DNA of 64,000 nt, from positions 79,188,155-79,252,154 of the forward strand of contig NC_134982.1 of NCBI RefSeq assembly GCF_965638725.1, in the 5' to 3' direction. Source of the DNA: Aptenodytes patagonicus. Taxonomy: Eukaryota > Chordata > Aves > Sphenisciformes > Spheniscidae. Each line of letters starts with the position of its first letter. Positions within the stretch are counted from its first letter, which is position 1. The notes beneath the pieces are model-generated. The model had not been told where the DNA came from. It saw only the letters and a list, made by a program, of their open reading frames with translations, and made no database searches. Positions 45,401-57,928 of the stretch are shown here, one piece after another. A program made the translations under genes and the position numbers.

Positions 45401-47062
45401 CTGAGTAGGAAGTGCATTAGAGTCGAGTCTCTCTTACGCAAATTTTTAGTTTCAGTGAGTCAACAACAACCATGGAACGACCAAAATCAATGACCGGAAC
45501 CCACCCCCAAATTCCTGATTTTTTACAGGAAACGACCCCTCATTAATCTGCAATGATAAAAATTGCAATAATGCAATCCCTTATTATCTGCACTGACAAT
45601 ACTGTATTAGAAGTGGCCTTGATGGTTCTCCTGCAGGCTCCACCAGCAGACCAGCCCGTTGGACCGCGACTTGGGTGGGTGTCATGAGCACAGAGCTCAG
45701 CCCAAAGACTCTCAGTCCCGGTTCCAGACGGAATAAATGACTTTGGAGCAGCTGCGAGTTTGGGATACCTGGGGCCACGGGGCTCCCCGACCTGCAAGGT
45801 CTGCGGGGACGGTCGGTCCAACACAGCACGTGAAGGCGCCTGGCCCTGGAGCTCAGTGCCGGCAGGGGACCGGCATCGCCCCTCGGGATGCGCGGGGGCT
45901 GGACACCAGTGGCGCGGGGGACAAGGACAGCTCCTGGCAAAGGGGATATTCTGCTCCGCACCCATAGGGGCAAAGACCCACGGCAGGGAGTGCCCCTGCG
46001 GCCACTGAATAACCCCCACGAAGAAGAACACCTTTCTCGTGAGAAATGACGACTGTTCTTCTCACATACACGCTATCGTAACTATGACCCTTGGTAAAGC
46101 AGTACAACTGGCAGGGTGGCAGTGCCAAACCGGGCACGCGGGGCTCGCCAGGTGTTGGCAGTGTCAGCAGGTCTCTGCACAGAAAGAGCACCGGGAGCCC
46201 CAGGGCTGCCCCAAGCCTGTCGTGCTGAGTGCTGCATCAGGAGCTTCAAGGGGTGGTGTCCCTTTTTATGAATTCATCGTGTCTGCTGTTGCTCAGCCGA
46301 GCAGGATCCCTCCGTGGACGCAAAGTCCCCTCCTGTGTCTCCCCTACAACGTCCCAGGGTCTTCAGCCTGGGCGAACACACCACAGAAGTTGTGATAGGA
46401 CCCTCTCCACGTTACCCGGGATGGTCGGTGAGGACCATCCCCCCACAGGCACACGCTTTGAGATTGTCTGTGTGAAAGTCCCTGAGCGGTAATCTCCGGC
46501 TCCAGTGGTCTGATATAAACACAGTATTTCTTATGAATGGAAAATGAAAGGAGGAGGTAAGGTCGAAAGAAAAGATCCTAGAACCGATCCTTGAGATCCT
46601 GGGATTTAGCTAGTGGGACCTGCATTTGCGAAAAAGAACAGAAATGCCCGTTTGCAAAGTCCAAGTAGATGGAGGGAAACCCCTGAGACCCTGAGCTCTT
46701 CCACGGTCTGATCCCGGCCACACCTGGGCTGTCACACTCGGCCAAGGAGGGCTGGTACAGGGTACTCCCGAGGGAAACAGTAAAGGCTTTTGTGATTCAC
46801 TTAGCTACCCTGTTCTGATGGCGCTGAAAGGGGCAGGTGAAGGGCAGCCTGCTCGTCCCACGTGAAGAGTACGACTTGGCTGTTCTTAAAACAGCAGACA
46901 TCCCTTCGGTCCTCTGTCAGGTGACTGCTGATCATCTCTCTTGTTACATGGGATGCCCCCTTCTTTTCCATCACGGTGAACTTCTCTGAGTGGTCTCCAC
47001 GAAGCTCCTTTACTTCGTATTGCCCTTCTTCTGACCTCCCGTTCCAAAACATTCCTAGACCT
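42494..47062. other. Arm interior, no recognised gene
   Basis: Mirror of 3582-8139; nothing recognised. The frame at 44286-44822 minus differs from its left-arm copy by one residue. Confidence 0.35.
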
Positions 47063-47151
47063 GAAATAATAATAATAATAGCAATAATAATAATAATAGC
47101 AATAATAATAATAATAGTAATAATAATAATAATAGTAATAATAATAATAAT
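47063..47151 (-). repeat. (ATT)n microsatellite, right arm
   Basis: Mirror of the left-arm AAT/ATT tract with the same interruptions, adjacent to a CTGAAATAA acceptor-like sequence on the minus strand. Confidence 0.9.
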
Positions 47152-47789
47152 CCCAGCCAAGCATGTTTCCTGGGATGTGTCGCAGAGGAAATGAGCTGTT
47201 TAATTACACGTGTGAAGAGAAGGCAAAAAAAGGAAGAAGGAGGCTGATACGTAGAGAGGCTCAAAACACAGAGGACGCATTCTCTCTCAGGGCAGGGCTC
47301 ATAGTATTCGATGAGTGATTTAGCTGGCTTAGCAAATGCAGAAAGGCACTGTGGATCAAAGGCTTCAGCCACGCTTTCAAGGGCAGAACTGCCAACATGT
47401 CGTGCAGCACTGAAACATCATTTCTAAAGCACGTCGACAAGCCAAATCCTGTGTCTCCGTTGTTCGGAGCCGGTACGGGCCTTCAGGTGTCTCCCTCAGC
47501 ACCTGCCAGCGGTGCTGCTCCCCCGGCACGCGTGTGCCTGCAGAGAAAGCTGGTCCTCACTTGCACCACGGAGATCAGCAGCACTCGGCCTATTGGTACG
47601 GACAGCGGCAAGGCCAGAGCTACCCTCGCTTTTATTGCTTGCCTTGCCCTAGCAGCTGTGTGTGAATACACCTGCGCATCTATCACGCCCTGCCGCAGCA
47701 CGCAGTCGTCTCCCAAACGACAACCAACTCCGCAGCACTGCGAGACAGCGGCAGAGAAGAGCACAGTCGGGGAACACCGTGGCAGAAAC

Positions 47790-49480
47790 ATGGTGTCCGC
47801 CTTCGCTGACTACCGTCTCCCCGTGGGCCGCTCGCGGGAATCGCCGCTCTGTCCCCACTCTCGGCGCAAAGACAACCCACGCGTGTCCGCTACAGACACG
47901 GCCGGACGGCACCGCCGGCTGCCCCGGCAGCCAGCCGGGGCGAGGGGAAGGTGGTTGCTCCCCACGGGACCCCGAGCCCAGGCACCAGCCAGGTGCCAGC
48001 CTGCGCGGCTCCACCGACGTCGGGAGCCGAGGCGGCGGCGAGGGACCCCCCTTTCAGGGGGAGGCTCCGCGCGGAAGGGCCGCGGCCGCAGCACCGCGGC
48101 GGGGCGAGGGGCCGCCCGGCACCTTCGCGGGGGGAAAGCGCCCCTCCGCAAACGGACCGCGGTCACCGCGGCGCTGCCTCCGAGCACGCTCCTCGCCCCG
48201 GCGGGCCACCCCTCGTCCTCCGCTCGCCACGTGGCCACCGGCGAGCCCGCACGGCCCCCGCCTGGCGCCGGCGCCCCGGGCTCTGCCCCCGCACTGCTTC
48301 CAGGGCGTCCCGGGGATGCCGAAGCTGCCGAAGACAAACCCGTACGCTCCCGCGTCCCGGCCCGCCTCGGCCCGCGGAGACGGGGGGGAAGCAGGAAAGC
48401 AGCCGCGCCGCCCCGGCTCCCGCAGCCCAAACGCCCCCAGGGCCGTGCCGGGCTCCCGCCGCCTGCCCGAGCCCCCCCGGGACGCGGTGCCGCACGGCCG
48501 GGCCGGAGGCACCTCCGGCGGCGGGCTCCCACCCGGCCCCCGCCGCCCACCCCGGCCCTCCGCACCCCGCGCGGCCGCAGGGGCAGCCCCCGCAGCCGGC
48601 CCCCCGCACCCGCCCAGCCCGGCTCACCCCGCGGTGCGGTGCGGTGCGGCGCGGCGCGGCGCGGCGCGGCGCGGCGGCCCCGCTACGGGCGGCGCTCTCC
48701 ATGCGGGCGGGCGGGCAGCGCCCGCCAGCCGGGCATCCTGGTCCGCCCGCCCTCCTCGGCGCGGCGGAGAGGGGCGGGGGCCGGGGCCGCCCTCCCTCTT
48801 CCCCTTCTTCTTTTTCGCCCCCTCTTTCTCCCTAACGATGCCCGGAGGATAACCGGCGCGGCTGCTGCCCCATCGCCCGCCGCTCCTCCTCTGCCTCCCC
48901 GTGCGCCGGAGCCGGCCTTCAGCCCCCCGCCCCGGCTGCGGAGCGGAGCGGAGGGAGGGGACAGGGGCCGGCCGGGGAGGGGCGGGCGGAGCGGCGGGCG
49001 AAGGGGAGGGGAGGGGAGGGGAGGGAGCGGGATCCCCCCGGGCACCGCCGCGGCTTCCCCCCGCCCGGCCCGGCGCCGCCGTGCCCCCGGCCGGCCCCGG
49101 CGCCCTCCTTTGTGCCGGAGCCACCGGTCCCCGGGGCTTTCCCCGCTCCCACACGCCGCGGGGGCGGGGAGCAAGGCGCCCCCCCACCCCGGGGACCCTT
49201 CTCCCTGCAATTCGGCGATTACCAGGCAGAGGCTGGGCGCGGTCCGGCAGCCCCCTCCCGCCATTCCTCCCCCGGCCCCCGCCGGGGCGAGCACGCAGCT
49301 CCAGTGCCTTCACCCGGCATCACCCCAGGCCGGACTGCACACCCCCAAAACCAGGGGCGGGGAGGAGAAGGCACCCAGGGAGCAAAGCCGGCACACGGAG
49401 GGATGAGGTCTGGGTGAGCGCTGGCAGCGTTGGCGCCCCTAAGCCCAGGGAGGCTCTGGCTTAGAGGACCCTCGCAGCCT
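47790..49480. promoter_or_regulatory. CpG island, right arm
   Basis: Mirror of 1150-2850. It has four GAGGG units (49006-49025) against seven CTCCC units in the left arm. Dense CpG and GC boxes suggest promoter activity; the transcribed gene and its direction are not evident. Confidence 0.75.
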
Positions 49481-50627
49481 GGAGCACGGGGCATGCCCAG
49501 GGCGGCAGGGTGGGATCCCGGCCCTGGTGCAGGCCCTGGCGGCGCTGGCGTGCCTCCTTCCCCCACGCCTCATCGTGCAAGCGCCGGGCACCAGGCGGGA
49601 CTGCTGACCAAGGCTGCTGCACCGCGTTGTGGGCCCGTACTCACAAACCGTGCATTGCCCATCGACCTGAGCAGCTCTTGCTGCGCAGGAGCTGCCGGGC
49701 CACTCTGAACTCACGGTACCCGACACAACCCGTCCTCAACAAACTGTCGCTCGGGAGCGCAGTGAGAACACCGAGAGTAGCTTGCGCTTGCTCTCTGTTA
49801 GGCTCGGCTTTGCCTCCAAGTCACAGCTATGTTACTGTAAGCGAGAACGGTGCCGCCCCAGCTACTTACATGTAAGCCAAATTCCTAGCTGGCAGGGCAA
49901 AGAAAAGGTGGCCCGGGGGTTATTCTACCGCAAATGAGCGCAGAGTCCTGGCTTCCCACGAGTGCGTGAATTCCTCTTGCCAATACGCCTTAACTGTAAA
50001 ATGGAAAAAAATAGCATCCGCAAGCTAGAGTAAATTGGGAAAACGCAATTTTTATCTGTGGAGCAATGGCATTTCATCCCTCAGTTGCCACGGTAGCTGC
50101 AGAAGCGTTTCTGGGTACTTCATTCCCCCCCCATTTCACAGGCGGGGAGCACAGTGCCACCTGGCAGCGAGGTGGCTTGCCCAAGGTCACCAGAAAGCCC
50201 AGACTGCGTCTCACCAGCATGCATCACGGGCCACATGGACTGAGGGGCACAAGCAGACAAGTAGTGTAAAGTGATCCACTTAAGGCTAAGAAGTGTTAAG
50301 TTTTGTCTGCTGCAACGCAGAGGAAAACACATTTGTGTATCCAGAGCTCTTTTCCTTTGTAAGACATCGGGAGCACAGGCACAGCCCACTGGAGACGTCT
50401 CAGTTGCGGAAGAGAGGTGTTGCTGTTCATTTAAGCAGTGCAACAGCATGGGCAGCATTGGTCTGATCATACCCAAAGACCGATATTTACCCAACAGATC
50501 AATCGAGTTAAGTTAAACTGAAGAATGACTGCTTGGAAACTAACATGAAAATGTCTTCTTTGCAGCTCCATATCCCTGCAGTTTCATCTTTTCTTTCACG
50601 CTCTCTATAAGAGAAGTGGTGTCTACT
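49481..50627. other. Outer right arm, no recognised gene
   Basis: Mirror of 1-1149; nothing recognised. Confidence 0.35.
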
Positions 50628-53600
50628 GCCCTTGGTGGATGTGGAGGAGGCAGAGGGAAACCAAAACACCAACATGCCTTTCTGCCGTTTCCCCACTTGG
50701 CATCATCAGCAAGCCTAGCAGAAGCAGACCAGGACGGCAGGATTTGGTTTTCCTCCTGCTTTTTGGTCATATGGGTTTCTGACCTGCTTGTCATTTCAGG
50801 GAAGCTGAGCAGGGCATGAGGTTTTCTTTTCTAGTGTGGGTGTTGTGTGGCCCGCGTGGAGCTACAGCAGTAGCAACAAGGGCTATTTTTAGCCTAAAGT
50901 AGGCCAGGCAGTTCCAGAAGACATATTAATAGGAGGAACTTTTGAGAACAAAACAAGCAAACAAAAGAGAAAACAAACTGAGAAATGTAAACAAGAATCA
51001 TCTTTTACCAGAAGCACTTGCTAAATAGTAAACAAGTAGAAACTGCATCCTGCCTCTCAGGGGACATAACCCCATCCCACAAAACCCAAACAAATGCAAC
51101 CTCTCAACAGTATGTGTTGCCTTCAGAACAATCAAAGTATCTTGTTTTAGCACCTTATATCTGGACCGGGATTTTTAGAGATGCCCAATTCAGCATTTTC
51201 CAGTATGCATTCATTTCCCAGAAAAAGCATACCTAGCCCAGTAATTTAAATGGATATTCATCTCCTTCTTAGAGTTCGGTACACATCTCTGTTTTGAATC
51301 AGAGTGTAGCTGATACTCAAAGTGCATTGCAACTGGTTGCCCAACTTGCTGGGAGAATACCTGCCCACATTTGTTAGTGGAATCCTGTGGGCAAGGTGCT
51401 GCTTTCTGTGTGCAGCTCTCTACAGTAGGCAGAAAAAAGAAGTGAGGATATGTACTATAGAAGAAAGATTCATTTTTTACTGCTAAAAGCAACAAATTTT
51501 AGTTTTCGATCAATGATAATTCAGTGGGGGCATGGATATCTGTCAGCTCCTTCATCTAGTATTGGAGGTGGAAGAATACATTGCAATAATTCAGCAGTCT
51601 GTAAATCTTCGGGGAAGAATGAGTGTAACGACATTCACCACAACCGCATGTGTACTTCCCACATGGACTCATATAGCTGGTTTTTACTGATTTTTTTAGC
51701 TCCTGGTAGTAGTTTCTCCTCCTCCCAGAAGGAGTCCCAATAAGACATCTCATGTTCTTGTTAAAGCGTGAGTCATTCCATTGAAGCCTATTGCAGGACA
51801 CGTTCAAAGCTGTTTGCTTGCCTGAGTGTTTGGGTAGATCCTATCCAGAAATCCAGAACTATCTGTGTCACCGTAAGCCTTTAAGAACTGAGCTTGTGTA
51901 GCACAACATATAGATCGGAAGCAGTTTCCCCATCGTACAGGGGATCACAATGAAACTTCATGTCTCTATCGGGAGACATATGGCTACCGAAGTTCTACAA
52001 TCATACATTATTCCATCATGTCTTCCAGTAGGATGCTCATAGTGACAACAAAAGTGTTTGCTATGTTTAGCACGCGTTTGCTTGCTGTTAATTTAATGAG
52101 ATTATTTCCTCAAAGAGACGAAAGAATCAGCACTTTTTGCTTTACTCCTCTAATTCATAAACACCTCTTTAATGTCCTCATCTGACTTTTTTCCACACCA
52201 GTATGAATACATACAAGGTTTCAGATGAAGTCATGTCAGAGTTTAGTGCATAAGAATTCAACGTAAGGCCTCGCAGCTATCATCTGTCAATAGATTTGCC
52301 CCAATACTCTCTTCAGTGTGCAAAAGGATAGACTTTCTGCAAAGCTTTTTGAATTGAGTTAGACTTTTAATTGTTTCACTGACCAGAATTCTAATTCATG
52401 CCCACACCTGTCTGTGCACGGAGCAAGAAGGTGATAGCATACGTATGCACAGACCAAACTGCATCTGCAGGATTTGTTTAAAAGGCATGGAGATGCAAAG
52501 TTTGCAACAAGTATAACACGAAATAATTTTAGGACTGACTTGGTGATTTTTTTAGCTGAGTACACTCTGTCTAAGAACACTGCACTTACTTAATCATCTT
52601 TGCTAACTGCTTGTCAAGCAGCAGTGACAGGTTACCAATCTTAAATCAAGGCCTGCTTAAATCAATTTAGGCTACAACTCAGCAAAGCACCTAAAGCTAA
52701 GCAGGTGCCCATTGATGGCAGGTCAGGCAGCAGTTAGATAATTTGTCAGTCGGGTGTCGCTCTGGAAAGCTGGGACTGACTGCTACAGAGCTGCCAGTGA
52801 ATTCAAGCTTGGGAGATTCCTTTTCACTATGGCTTATTTCTTCCTGCTATCTTGACATGACATTACACACCCCTCATCCCTAGCCAGGGACTTAACCATA
52901 CCAACTGTTGCAGTGTCAGATGTTTCTGGTTGAAAATTCAGTGCACTTATTTGTATGTCAGTCGTCGTAGTCTCAATAGCAGGGCACACTGCTGTAGTAC
53001 TACTGTCTCTTGAAATCTAGATTTACACAGCTTCCTTAGATCACAGATTGAAAACTCAGTTTCTCTAAGACCTGAGGGGGCCTCAGTAGGCCACCGTCAC
53101 ATCCAGGAACTTCCTGAGCGGGTGGGAAGGAGGCAACATCCCTGCCCTGATGTGAAACTCCACACTAGGTGCTGGCCGGACTGCGGAGGTGCCATAAGCC
53201 TATCTTCACGGCAGCCGGCCCGAGAGGCTTCTCATCTCAGCTGTGCGTGCCAAATACACCTGAGTCAAGCCGCAGCCCAAGCAAGCCTCTCATGACTAAT
53301 TATGAGTGATTTGTCAAACTGCCAAAGTCCTGAAATAGATCAGGCCCACTTTTTGCTGGACACTGTCCGACCAACAAGCTCTCGACCACTGTGGTCTGTG
53401 GCGATGTGCTGCACAGGCAGAAGACCTGGGGGGAAGAGAAAGTAGCAAAGAGGCATCAAGGATTTCCTCCTGCTCTTTGCAGACTAGGCACTGCATAGCT
53501 AATTAGTCACAGAAAACGCACCATCTGTTTTGCCGATGTAAGATAACAGTATTGCACTTCAGCTGCAGGGAAGACCAGTTTCATAAACAACGCCATACCC

Positions 53601-55664
53601 AAACCTCCTGTAAGATGGACTCTTCTGGCCACAGGGAGGTACGGTGGGAGCTGCTATTTCTCATTAAGCACTTGGTAGGCTAAATGCAAAGACCAGTTTC
53701 TTACCTGAAAACAAAGGATTCAAGCATAAAGTACAAGTTAAAACCCACAGAGAGGGAGTAGACCAATTTCTAACATGTTACATTGCTACTACAGGTATGA
53801 ATATCTTTTAGCTGCCAGTGACACAGAAGTCTTCACCATGGAGAAGATTCATGGGGAATGGGAACAAAGCAACCTGGCAAGAGGGATGTGAATACAATGA
53901 GCAACGCACCCTGCAACGCTGCCATCCAAATTACTCACTTTTTAAGGAGTGGGGAACCAGCTTTCTACTTTTCAACATCAGATTGATGCTTTCTAGCAAA
54001 AGAACCTCTATACGCATACGTATACACACACACAAGGCTGCTGATAGGGTGTGATGCACCTAAGTTTGGGAAAATCATCTCATAGCTTTATGATAGCAAA
54101 TTACACTTGCATAATGAAGTGTACTGGCAGGCAAGCTCAAGCTGAGTGGGTGTAGGCAGGTCGTATGCTTCAGCAGTAACTTAGAGAGCTGTTTCCTTAG
54201 CACACGTGAGGAGTTTATATGCCTCAAATGTTTTCTTTTTTAGTTTTCTTAAATTCTCTGGCATCTTCCTATTAACAAGAGAGAAGATACTACCTCCATA
54301 TGGGTAACAGCAAATTCCTAATTACTGTACAGGAAGAGATGAACAAACCAGAATTTGCACCTAAGTGGAGATGCCCTCTATTTTTTCTGGTACGTGCCTA
54401 AAACCAGCACTCCAGACAAACAGCCCACAATGTCTGAAGGCAAGGTGTATACCGCAACCCAGTTCTCTCCATTGCCTGTTATCTGTTGGCTTAAAGCCTC
54501 AAATCAGGACACACCCTCTATTTGGACAGCGTTTGAACTCAAATTATACGTTGCTTAAACTAATTTTTTTGGCCTGTGTACACTTCTAGATTTTTTTTTT
54601 TTCTTGTCAAGTTGTTTTCTGTGCTCAGCATCATTAACGGCGCTGGGCAAGTCCTGCCCTAACACGCAGATCAATGGGATTCCTCCTGTGCGGGTCACTA
54701 GCAGCCAGCACATTCAGAAAAACAGTTATAGCAATGGGAAAAAGTTCCCTGCATGTTTGTGTAAGATTCAAAGAGGTGCAGATTTAACTCGTTAACGCCC
54801 CTTCGCCATCATTTTATGAGCCTTTCTGGGCATTGGCCTCCTACGCCAGAACAGCTGTGCAATTCCCTCCACCAGAGTCCTTGTCCATGTGAGCTAGGAG
54901 ATGCCACACAAGCCCCGGGGGGTTTGCTGTACACCTCAGAAGACATCTGCCCCCTGTTCATCCAGGAGTGGGTGACAAAGACCAAGCCACCAGAGAAGGC
55001 AGAGTGAGTGATCCACAAATACCTGTTTTCCATTTTGGGGCTAAGAACTATTTCAGGTATTGCTACTCAGGTATCTTAAGAATAAACTCTGCTTTTCCAC
55101 ATAGGATTTGAAAGACAAAAAAAATTTACGGGCAGTTTCAGAAATATACAGTGCTTATTTTTGCAGGTGTAGTCCTCAAATTGATGCTGGGTACTTCACT
55201 TGCTACCTGCTTGGGGCCTTAATGAGGCGACTTGATGTATAGGCAAAAAATCTTTTGGCAAGAATAAGGACAAGGAAGTCACCTGTACGACAGCCATGCA
55301 GACTAAAACTATTTCAGTACAGCTTGAAAATCTCACCAATTAATTGCTCAGACATGAGCTAAAAGTTAGAATTTAGTGAAGTTCCAGCTTTGTTGAGGTG
55401 GCGTACATTATTTTCTTCAAGCTTTCTGAACAATCATTCATCGTACTAAAGAGCAGTGAATTTAACCTCCTAAATGAGATAACTTCTGCTAGACCTAATG
55501 CCCTGAACAGTTGGTGGGGCAGGAGAAAAGCCTTACAGGCTCTTCGTATTCTTAGGCATGAGCATTCAGGGAGGTTCAAACAAGCAAAAATGTAACATCC
55601 CTACACAAGAGAAGAAGCATTAGCAAAATAAGCAAATTTATGCTTTCAGAAGAACCGTATCAAA
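50628..55664. other. Stretch between the right arm and the second gene block
   Basis: About 5 kb of lower-GC sequence not repeated elsewhere in the window. Frames are short (up to about 97 codons) and unrecognised. No CR1, LTR, tRNA or CpG island was seen. It separates the convergently oriented A4 and A5. Confidence 0.4.
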
Positions 55665-56116
55665 TCTGCTCAGTGCCCGTCAGGCCTCATCTGGACACCC
55701 TGTCCAGCCTAGGGTCCCGGACGGGGGAGACCTCGACAAGCCGGAGGGGCTGAGGGGAGGCCACGGGCAGGCAAAGAAAGCCTTTTACTTCCCTACTCGG
55801 GAGCCCTTATCAGACACGTGAATCACGTTGCCCAGGGTTAGGAGCCAGGAGCTTCCAGAAGCTGAGAATCAGCTCTAGCAGGGAGTTGGTTTGTGGTCTG
55901 GGATGACGACACCTTCCTTCCTCCCTCCCTCCATTTCTCTGTTGGCCAAATGAGAAGTGAAATGCCAGCCTGCGTGAGGTGAAAGCTGAGGGACTTGTTC
56001 CTCTTGGGAAAGGCTGGGGCTGGTAGGAGTCACGCTGTACCTGCCAAATACCGTTACCCCAATGCTTGCCTCTGGCTCGGACGCCCCTGCCCATGGCCGT
56101 GCCCCGCGGCAGGCTG
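55665..56116. repeat. Partial unit spacer S5
   Basis: The last 452 bp of the unit spacer (matches 14088-14539). It begins abruptly at TCTGCTCAG next to single-copy DNA and marks the left edge of the second tandem block. Its edge bases differ slightly from S1 (CAGTGCCCG, CCTGTCCAG), suggesting a somewhat older junction. Confidence 0.9.
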
Positions 56117-56210
56117 GTGCCACCCACGGTGGGGCACAGGGGGAAAGGGAAAAGGCACGAGGAGGAGGGGGAGAAAGCAGCACCCAGAGCCTGTGTCAGA
56201 GAAAGAGGAA

Positions 56211-56216
56211 TTTATT
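56211..56216 (-). promoter_or_regulatory. A5 poly(A) signal overlapping the stop codon
   Basis: AATAAA on the minus strand (56216 to 56211) contains the A5 stop codon TAA (56214 to 56212). The hairpin stem is imperfect, reading AGAAGAAGGAA. Confidence 0.75.
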
Positions 56217-57315
56217 TCCTTCTTCTTAAACGAAGGATTGCTAGAGCCCTTCTAGTTCTGGGCTTTAGCCGGCGGGGCGGCCTCTTGCAGGGCTGTGGAG
56301 AGTCCTGGGGGCCGGGGGCCCTCCTCTTTGGGGGGCGCTGGGGCCCCCCGGGCGAGCGGTCCATGCCCCGGCCGGGAGCGCAGGGGCTGCGGCTGCAGCC
56401 CTGGGCAGAGGGCCCTGCCACCGCCGCCTCCCCCGGCTCCTCCTGGGGCTGCTCCTGCTCTGCAGGGGTGGGTGCAGATGGGGGGCGGACGGGACCCCTG
56501 CGGAGGGCGGCCTCCAATGTGCCGGCTTCCTCCTCGCTGTCGGAGCCTGCAGGGCTGCCGGAGGAGGCCAGGCTGGAGTCGGGCGTCCCCCCCCGGTAGG
56601 CGGTGGGGCTGGGGATGGCCGCAGGGCTGTCGTCCTCCTCCCCGGCAGCGTAGGGGCACAGCAGCCTCCAGGCCTCCTCGCTGCACTGGCGCACAATGAT
56701 ATTGATGACGCCATGAACCAGCAGTGCGGTGTGTTCCTCGAGGTAGTCCTGCAGCACCTGGACCATGACTTCCCCATCTGGACCGTGGACACACAGGGCG
56801 TGCAGGATGGTGCTCTCTGCACTCTTTGCCTGCCACCACCGAGCCCCATATATTGCCTCCAGCTCCCGGCCCAGCCAGGGCAGCACGGGGTAGAGGAGAT
56901 GCTGGTTTTGCCGGAAGAGTGCGGCCCACACCTCGGGCAGGAGGCCACCCACAGTAGCTTCGGCCTCTGTCCCCGCAGCCCCCTGCTCTTCCAGGAACAG
57001 CATCCCCTGTGGAGAGGACGCCGCAGGGCGATGGGGGCTGCTGTTGGCCAGGCGGCCGGGAGCTCTGCCTGCCTGGCTGCTGGCGACTGATGGCTGTGCG
57101 GGGGACGTGATGACATGCTCTAGGTAGTCATCTCCTCCCCGCACAGAAAACTTGACCTTCTCCATCTGTCCTCTGCAGAGTGGGCAATTTGATGACCTTT
57201 TTGCCCACCGCAGGATGCAGCCCAGGCAGAACTGGTGTTGGCATGGCTGCACGAAGGCGACGCCGTTCTGAGCATCGCGGCAGATGGGGCAGGTGCACTC
57301 TGGCTCCGTGGCCAT
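56212..57315 (-). CDS. TOPORS-like RING-finger protein, copy A5 (type I RING, alternative tail), 367 aa
   Basis: Type I RING (C9, C12, C25, H27, C30, C33, C44, C47), TOPORS-like domain at 127-218, acidic/serine and proline-rich regions as in A1. Point differences include GMLFLEE and PWLGREL. After KRPPRR the sequence changes: the QH-stop of A1 is replaced by an arginine/lysine-rich extension ([18 protein letters not shown]), adding 16 residues. The stop codon lies within the AATAAA signal. The tail adds strong basic charge and could act in nuclear or nucleolar targeting. Start as in the other copies. Confidence 0.87.
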   Translation of the reverse strand: MATEPECTCPICRDAQNGVAFVQPCQHQFCLGCILRWAKRSSNCPLCRGQMEKVKFSVRGGDDYLEHVITSPAQPSVASSQAGRAPGRLANSSPHRPAASSPQGMLFLEEQGAAGTEAEATVGGLLPEVWAALFRQNQHLLYPVLPWLGRELEAIYGARWWQAKSAESTILHALCVHGPDGEVMVQVLQDYLEEHTALLVHGVINIIVRQCSEEAWRLLCPYAAGEEDDSPAAIPSPTAYRGGTPDSSLASSGSPAGSDSEEEAGTLEAALRRGPVRPPSAPTPAEQEQPQEEPGEAAVAGPSAQGCSRSPCAPGRGMDRSPGGPQRPPKRRAPGPQDSPQPCKRPPRRLKPRTRRALAILRLRRRK

Positions 57316-57403
57316 GTTCGTGCTCCGCAGCGGGTTGGGGAGAGCCGAGGATGAGGAGCTGCTCCCCCTCGCTGGCGCCGGCGCTGCCAAAGGGTGTCGC
57401 GCG

Positions 57404-57589
57404 CTGCAAAATGGAGAGAGGCCATGGTCACTTGCTGTCCCGGGGAGGGGAGGGGAGGGGAGGGGAGGGGAGGGGAGGGGAGGGGAGGAAGAAATGCCCA
57501 GGCCCCTCGAGAAGGACACCCTCCCGGCTCCCCGAGACCCATTGCCCGCCCCACGGCCACCCCGGGGGACGTGTCCCCGCACAGCTCAC
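57404..57589 (-). other. A5 5'UTR intron with GGGGA tandem repeat
   Basis: Predicted 186-bp intron with the shared GTGAGC donor and TTTTGCAG acceptor; about 8.6 pentamer units at 57445-57487. Exon 1 has no ATG. Confidence 0.75.
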
Positions 57590-57833
57590 CTCCGCTGCTG
57601 CAAGCACGCCCCGCGGTGCCCGGCTGCCTGAACCAGGCAGGGCCGGGGAAGCACAGGGGATGGCTCCGGGACGGGCACCGAGAGCTGCCGACGGCAGCCC
57701 CCAAAGCACCACCCAGCACCAGGAGAAGCCTCGCTCCACCCTCCAGACCTCGCAGGCACGCTCGGCAGGAGTGCAGGCACGAGCCAGGCTGGGCCAGGCT
57801 CTGCCAGCGCCCAAAGATAAGCAGTGAGGGACG

Positions 57834-57910
57834 TGAGGTCACAGACCATTGCTTGCTGACATCACAGTCTGCCGCTCGGTGACGTCAGCCTCCACCACCT
57901 GGTGATGTCA
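57834..57910 (-). promoter_or_regulatory. A5 promoter: four CRE-like sites at 23-bp period
   Basis: TGAGGTCA 57834-57841, TGACATCA 57857-57864, TGACGTCA 57880-57887 and TGATGTCA 57903-57910. Confidence 0.75.
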
Positions 57911-57928
57911 CAGCAGGCCTTCCGCCTC

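Larger units (their letters stand above)
33671..50627. repeat. Right arm of the large palindrome
   Basis: Mirror image of 1-16998, carrying TOPORS-like copies A3 and A4 on the plus strand. The arms are separated by 16.7 kb of different sequence. Flanking segments differ by only scattered bases. The coding exon of A3, in contrast, differs from its mirror A2 at about 30 residues. Whether the arm ends at 50627 or continues cannot be decided, since the left partner would lie outside the window. Confidence 0.97.
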
